A DNA stretch of 64,000 nt. Source: Pseudomonadota bacterium (GTDB lineage Bacteria > Pseudomonadota > Alphaproteobacteria > Sphingomonadales > Sphingomonadaceae). The stretch lies in assembly GCA_023457895.1 (NCBI GenBank), contig JAEXAY010000050.1:1-64000 (forward strand), written 5' to 3'. Positions 59,729 through 64,000 of the stretch are shown here, piece by piece. The stretch's first letter is position 1. The number at the start of each line of letters is the position of its first letter. The notes under the pieces are model-generated. The model made no database searches, was not told the origin of the DNA, and was given only the letters and a program-made list of their open reading frames with translations. The position numbers and the translations under genes were made by a program.

Positions 59729-59742
59729 TTAAATATGGTTAA
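59729..59742. promoter_or_regulatory. CtrA-like site before the first chemotaxis gene
   Basis: TTAA (59729-59732) and TTAA (59739-59742) are spaced by six bases; the reverse strand reads TTAACCAT exactly, the 8-base half-site known for the alphaproteobacterial cell-cycle regulator CtrA. The usual full site has a 7-base spacer. It lies 73 bases before the start codon. Confidence 0.35.
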
Positions 59743-59814
59743 TCTTTTTGCGTTAGCCCTGCGATCCATCCGGCAGCCAAATCTGTCTGGATCTTTGACA
59801 GCAGCGGGGCTCAA

Positions 59815-61155
59815 ATGGACGACATATTTCTGGAACAGCGCTTCAAGCAGGTCTTTGCCGATGCGGATCGCGACGGCACGCTTGCGGGGCGATGCCGCAC
59901 CCTATGGCCGGTGATCGAACCGCTGATGCCCGATCTCATGCGCGCCAATACCCGGCGGCTGTATCAGCAATATGGCATGGAGATGCACGCGCCCGCCAAT
60001 GAAGACCAATATGTCAGCATGGTGATCGACCTTTTCTATAAAAATCAATATCTCAATGCCAGTTCGCCGGAGTGGATCAAGGCGGTCGCCAAGAGCATTT
60101 CGGACATTCAGCAGACCAATATGGACGTCGGCCAGATGGTCATGGGCCTCATCCACGAAGCATCGGGCGAAATTTCGGCGCTGGTTGGAGCCGTCGGCGA
60201 CCAGGATCCGCGTCTCGAAGGATTCATCGACGCGATCCTCGCAATCAACGGCATCAGCATGGTGATGATGAACGAGATCAACAGCGATCTCGTGCAGAGC
60301 CGAATCGAGGCGACGCGCGCGCAGGCGGCATCCGATTTCGAACAGTCCATCGCCCAGTCGGTCGACAAGCTCAATACCGATGGCGCCGGACTGCGCGCGC
60401 AGGCTGAAACCACGAGCAATTCCACCGCGGGCATGCTCGACAAGACGTCGCAGGTGGCAGCGGCAGCCGAACAGTCGGCGATGGCGATGCGCGAGGCCGC
60501 CAACACCGCGGCGGGGCTCATCCGCGCGATCGAGGAAACCCGTGCCGAAGTCGTCGCCACCAGCAATGTCACCGGGCGGGCGGCGGACCAGGCGGGCTCC
60601 GCTGTCGAACTGTCGGAAGACCTGTCACGTCATGCCCAGTCGATCGAATCGATCCTCGGCCTGATCCGCGAGATTGCAGGGCAGACCAACCTGCTCGCGC
60701 TCAATGCGACGATCGAGGCGGCACGCGCAGGCGATGCGGGCCGCGGCTTTGCAGTGGTCGCGCAGGAGGTGAAGCATCTCGCCGGGCAGACCGCCTCGGC
60801 GACCGACGAGATTGCCGAGAAGATCTCGGTCATCCAGACCGCAACGCGCAATACCGTCGATGCCAGCAGCTCTATCCGGGCGACCATTCTCGACGTCCAG
60901 CAATCCGCGGCCAAGATGCGCGAGGCGATGGACAACCAGGCACAGATCGTCACCCAGATCACCGCGGCGATCGACGAAACGGCGCTCGCAGCCGATTCCA
61001 TGTCCTCCACGGTCGACATGATCCGCAACGATACCGAACGGATGGCGGGCGAAATCAGGTCGCTCAACTCGGGCTTCACCGATGTCACGGGGACCATCAA
61101 CGCGCTGCACGACAATTCGCGAAATTTCATGAAGCAGGTGATGAGCAGGGGCTGA
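59815..61155 (+). CDS. Cytosolic methyl-accepting chemotaxis protein, first of three tandem copies
   Basis: The 446-residue protein has no membrane segment. Residues about 1-170 form a helical sensor domain (TLWPVIEPLMPDLMRANTRRLY) and about 200-446 the MCP signalling domain with the hairpin tip EIAGQTNLLALNATIEAARA and AGDAGRGFAVVAQEVKHLAG. The sensor looks distantly globin- or protoglobin-like by layout, but the position of the heme-ligating His has a hydrophobic residue; this assignment is tentative. No CheB/CheR-binding pentapeptide ends the chain. It would signal to CheA through CheW. Confidence 0.88.
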   Translation: MDDIFLEQRFKQVFADADRDGTLAGRCRTLWPVIEPLMPDLMRANTRRLYQQYGMEMHAPANEDQYVSMVIDLFYKNQYLNASSPEWIKAVAKSISDIQQTNMDVGQMVMGLIHEASGEISALVGAVGDQDPRLEGFIDAILAINGISMVMMNEINSDLVQSRIEATRAQAASDFEQSIAQSVDKLNTDGAGLRAQAETTSNSTAGMLDKTSQVAAAAEQSAMAMREAANTAAGLIRAIEETRAEVVATSNVTGRAADQAGSAVELSEDLSRHAQSIESILGLIREIAGQTNLLALNATIEAARAGDAGRGFAVVAQEVKHLAGQTASATDEIAEKISVIQTATRNTVDASSSIRATILDVQQSAAKMREAMDNQAQIVTQITAAIDETALAADSMSSTVDMIRNDTERMAGEIRSLNSGFTDVTGTINALHDNSRNFMKQVMSRG

Positions 61156-61185
61156 TCGGAGCTACTGATTTCGGGAGGGGAAACA

Positions 61186-62526
61186 GTGACGGACGGTGTG
61201 ATCCACGAACGGTTCAAGGCGATCATCGCGCTCAATGATGTAGCGGGCAGGATCGACAAGGGATGCCGCGAAATCTGGGAGCTGGTCGGGCCGCACATGG
61301 AGGAGCTGCTCTATCGCCAGTGGGACTATAGTTATTCGCGGATCCGCCAATTATCCATGTTCCGGCGCGAATCCGCCGAAAGGCACATGGAGGTGCTGGT
61401 CGCATATTATCGCCGTCACCTGCTTGAAATGACTAGCGGGAACTGGCTCGACGGTCTCCAGGGCTATATCGAGCGGCTCGACCGGAACGGCCTCAACCTC
61501 GACGAAATCCTGTCCAACAGCGCCTATTTTGTCGACGTTCTCAGCGAACAGATCAGCCGCGCGCCACTGGACGATGGCCAGCGCCGGAATTTCGAGATGA
61601 TCCTGCGCAGCTTCCTCGCGATCGAGTTCATGGTGATCGGCGCCATCTACGACAATATCATCGCCAAGCGGATCGAACGCACCCGCACCGAACAGGCCGA
61701 GGCCTTCGACCGTGAGGTGTCCGGCTATGTCAACGGCCTCAACGCCGACAGCCGCCAGTTGCAGGAACAGGCGGAAAATGCCACCGGCTCGACTCGCGAA
61801 GTCCTTGCGCGCACGTCGCAGGTGGCCGCGGCCGCTGAACAATCCGCCATGGCAATGCGCGAGGCCGCCAACACGGCCGCGGGCCTCATCCGCGCCATCG
61901 AGGAAACCCGGCATGAGGTCGTCGGCGCCAATGCCATTTCCGGCCGCGCCGCGACCGAAGCGGGACAGGCGGTGCAACTGTCCGAAACCTTGTCGCAGCA
62001 CGCCCAGTCGATCGAATCGATCCTCAGCCTGATCCGTGACATCGCCGGGCAGACCAACCTGCTCGCGCTCAATGCAACGATCGAGGCGGCGCGCGCTGGC
62101 GATGCCGGGCGCGGCTTTGCCGTGGTCGCGCAGGAGGTCAAGTCGCTCGCGAACCAGACCGCGCAGGCAACCGATGAAATCGCTGCTACCATCGCCGCAA
62201 TCCAGTCGGCAACGCGCGGCACGGTCGACATGAGCAATTCGATCCGCAACACCATTTCCGAAGTCGGCGAGGCAGCCATCCGTATCCGGACCGCGATGGA
62301 CAGCCAGGCCGAGGTGGTGACCCAGATTACCGCTGCGATCGATGAAACCGCGCTGGCGGCGGATTCCATGTCATCCACCATCGAGGTCATCCGCAACGAC
62401 ACCGAACAGGTGGCAAGCGAGATACAGGCCCTCAACACGGGCTTTTCCAACGTCACCGGCACGATCGGCGCATTGCACGATAACTCGCGGAGTTTCGTGC
62501 AGACCATGCTGAAAACGCGCAGCTGA
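61186..62526 (+). CDS. Cytosolic methyl-accepting chemotaxis protein, second tandem copy
   Basis: Also exactly 446 residues. The sensor half differs strongly from the first copy (REIWELVGPHMEELLYRQWD, MTSGNWLDGLQGYIERLDRN, GLNLDEILSNSAYF), while the signalling half is the same family (DIAGQTNLLALNATIEAARA). The start is a GTG at 61186 with GGGAGGGG six bases before it. It follows the first copy after 30 bases, so the genes probably share an mRNA. Confidence 0.88.
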   Translation: MTDGVIHERFKAIIALNDVAGRIDKGCREIWELVGPHMEELLYRQWDYSYSRIRQLSMFRRESAERHMEVLVAYYRRHLLEMTSGNWLDGLQGYIERLDRNGLNLDEILSNSAYFVDVLSEQISRAPLDDGQRRNFEMILRSFLAIEFMVIGAIYDNIIAKRIERTRTEQAEAFDREVSGYVNGLNADSRQLQEQAENATGSTREVLARTSQVAAAAEQSAMAMREAANTAAGLIRAIEETRHEVVGANAISGRAATEAGQAVQLSETLSQHAQSIESILSLIRDIAGQTNLLALNATIEAARAGDAGRGFAVVAQEVKSLANQTAQATDEIAATIAAIQSATRGTVDMSNSIRNTISEVGEAAIRIRTAMDSQAEVVTQITAAIDETALAADSMSSTIEVIRNDTEQVASEIQALNTGFSNVTGTIGALHDNSRSFVQTMLKTRS

Positions 62527-62579
62527 AGACGGGTTGATATTCAGGCAGGCCGCATGGGCCGTCAAACAGGAGCAGGTTC

Positions 62580-63920
62580 ATGGTTAGCGCCACCATTCAG
62601 AAATCATTCCGCGACATGCTGGCAATCAACGACCCGGATGGTCGTCATAATCGTCAGTGCGCCGAACTCTGGCCGCTGGTGGAACCGCATATTGACCAGA
62701 TCAATATCCGCTTGTGGAACGACAGCTACGAGAAGATCAAACCGATCCCGCTGTTTTCGCGTGAGGCGGTGAACCAGTTTCTGCCGATGATGCGAAACTA
62801 TTATCGCGCCCGCTATATGCAGATGGCCGAAGCGAGCTGGCTGGAGGGGTTGCAGGAATATGTAGGCCAGCTTGACAGCAACGGGCTGACGCTGGTCGAG
62901 ATGCTGACCAATGCGCGCTTCATGGTCAACGCGACCATCGAGACATTGAAGACTGACGCAGGCGTCGCCGGAGAAGAGCTTGCCCGGGCGGAAGAAACCA
63001 TGCGGGACTTTCAGGCCGTCGAACTGATGGTGATCGGCTCGATCTACGATCATCTGGTTGCGCTGCGCGTCAAGCAGGAACGCCAGGACCACGCCAACAG
63101 CTATGAAAAGGAAATCTCGGGCTATGTCTCGGGCCTGCGTCACGAAGGCGAACTGCTGCGTAACCAGGCCGAGGCCACCAGCAGTTCCACCACCGGCATG
63201 CTTGACAAGACGTCGCAGGTCGCAGCAGCAGCCGAACAATCAGCGATAGCGATGCGCGAGGCCGCCAACACCGCAGCAGGCCTTATCCGCGCGATCGAGG
63301 AAACCCGCGGTGAAGTGGTCAACACCAGCGATGCCACCGTCAAGGCCGCCGAGCAGGCCGGAACCGCAGTCGAACTGTCCGAAGACCTGTCACGTCACGC
63401 CCAGTCGATCGAATCGATCCTCGGCCTGATCCGCGAGATTGCCGGGCAGACCAACCTGCTCGCGCTCAATGCAACGATCGAGGCGGCACGCGCAGGCGAC
63501 GCAGGCCGCGGCTTTGCAGTAGTCGCGCAGGAGGTCAAGCATCTGGCGGGGCAGACGGCCAGCGCTACCGACGAGATTGCGCAGAAAATTTCGGTAATCC
63601 AAAGCGCCACACGCAACACCGTGGGCGCCAATAGTTCGATCCGGGCGACCATTCTCGACGTTCAGCAATCCGCGGCCAAGATGCGCGAGGCGATGGACAA
63701 CCAGGCACAGATCGTCACCCAGATCACGGCGGCTATCGATGAAACGGCGCTGGCGGCGGATTCGATGTCGTCCACTATTGACGTTATCCGCAACGACACC
63801 GAACAGGTGGCGAGCGAAATCAAGTCTTTGAGTGCAGGCTTTTCTCAGGTTAATGGAACGATCAACTCATTGCATGACAGCTCCATCGCCTTTGCCCAGC
63901 GAGTCATCGGCGCCGGCTAG
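62580..63920 (+). CDS. Cytosolic methyl-accepting chemotaxis protein, third tandem copy
   Basis: 446 residues. Its sensor half (AELWPLVEPHIDQINIRLWN, AEASWLEGLQEYVGQLDSNG, LTLVEMLTNARFMVNAT) is closer to the second copy. Its signalling half is nearly identical at DNA level to the first copy around the hairpin tip (63380-63545 versus 60615-60780) and at 63647-63722 versus 60887-60962. Start ATG 62580 has AGGAGCAGG upstream. Confidence 0.88.
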   Translation: MVSATIQKSFRDMLAINDPDGRHNRQCAELWPLVEPHIDQINIRLWNDSYEKIKPIPLFSREAVNQFLPMMRNYYRARYMQMAEASWLEGLQEYVGQLDSNGLTLVEMLTNARFMVNATIETLKTDAGVAGEELARAEETMRDFQAVELMVIGSIYDHLVALRVKQERQDHANSYEKEISGYVSGLRHEGELLRNQAEATSSSTTGMLDKTSQVAAAAEQSAIAMREAANTAAGLIRAIEETRGEVVNTSDATVKAAEQAGTAVELSEDLSRHAQSIESILGLIREIAGQTNLLALNATIEAARAGDAGRGFAVVAQEVKHLAGQTASATDEIAQKISVIQSATRNTVGANSSIRATILDVQQSAAKMREAMDNQAQIVTQITAAIDETALAADSMSSTIDVIRNDTEQVASEIKSLSAGFSQVNGTINSLHDSSIAFAQRVIGAG

Positions 63921-63932
63921 CGGAAAGGATTT

Positions 63933-64000
63933 ATGGCGGACACACATATTCTGTTGACTGGCGGCAGTCGCGGAATCGGGGCGGCTATTGCCGAGCGGAT
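63933..64000 (+). CDS. SDR-family oxidoreductase (partial, cut by window edge)
   Basis: MADTHILLTGGSRGIGAAIAER is the start of a short-chain dehydrogenase/reductase: the TGGSRGIG motif is the NAD(P)-binding TGxxxGIG. GGAAAGGA lies a few bases before the ATG at 63933. Only 22 residues are visible, so the substrate cannot be inferred. Confidence 0.85.
   Translation, partial: MADTHILLTGGSRGIGAAIAER

Overview
The window is about 64 kb of a GC-rich (roughly 64% by eye) alphaproteobacterial chromosome, most likely from the order Sphingomonadales. A Sphingopyxis- or Sphingomonas-like genus is possible, but the sequence alone does not settle it. The reasons are the protein families (UPF0262, DUF2849, DUF934, DoxX, a cysI-cysH assimilation cluster), dense overlapping ATGA gene junctions, and short palindromic repeats of the kind common in sphingomonads. 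Almost all of the DNA is coding.

Layout from left to right. 1-8.9 kb: the start of rpsU, a class II aldolase, an orphan 2Fe-2S subunit, a nitronate monooxygenase-like protein, a small mgtC / glycosyltransferase / hydrolase operon, selO and an astD-type aldehyde dehydrogenase. 9-13.1 kb: a tight sulfite-reduction operon (siroheme methyltransferase, DUF2849, cysI, DUF934, cysH), two of whose coding regions carry palindromic repeats read through in frame. 13.3-20.1 kb: GNAT, dnaB, UPF0262, a degenerate GH25 protein, the pyrimidine deaminases cdd and dcd, DoxX, a phosphatase and a thioesterase. 20.3-25.4 kb: a two-component system, a secreted five-EF-hand protein, and an enoyl-CoA hydratase / CoA-transferase pair.

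25.5-34.9 kb is a genomic island. It is bounded by a 19-20 base direct repeat of the 3' end of a tRNA-Gly gene, with a P4-type integrase next to the tRNA. Inside is half of a Trb-type conjugation cluster (trbJ, L, F, G, I, DUF2274) in one operon with a DpdA/TGT-like 7-deazaguanine transglycosylase-family gene and an AlpA-like helix-turn-helix gene. The upstream half of the conjugation cluster is gone. A chimera of an ECF sigma factor region 2 and the C-terminus of TrbE marks the deletion. The island looks like a decayed integrative conjugative element, and its DpdA-like gene is the best candidate in the window for unexplored biology.

35.1-44.8 kb: an enoyl-CoA hydratase and a complete five-step histidine utilisation locus (hutI-hutH-hutG-hutU with a nicotinamidase-like gene behind it, then an MFS transporter and divergent hutF). 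44.8-53.3 kb: an arginyltransferase of the N-end rule, a PfkB kinase, threonine ammonia-lyase, a beta-hydroxyacid dehydrogenase, an exported amidohydrolase, a FucP-like transporter and an LLM flavin enzyme. 53.4-64 kb: sdhCDA without sdhB, an S41 lipoprotein protease, alanine dehydrogenase, three tandem cytosolic methyl-accepting proteins of identical length, and the start of an SDR gene. At least four families of palindromic REP-like repeats are scattered through the chromosome around the island.
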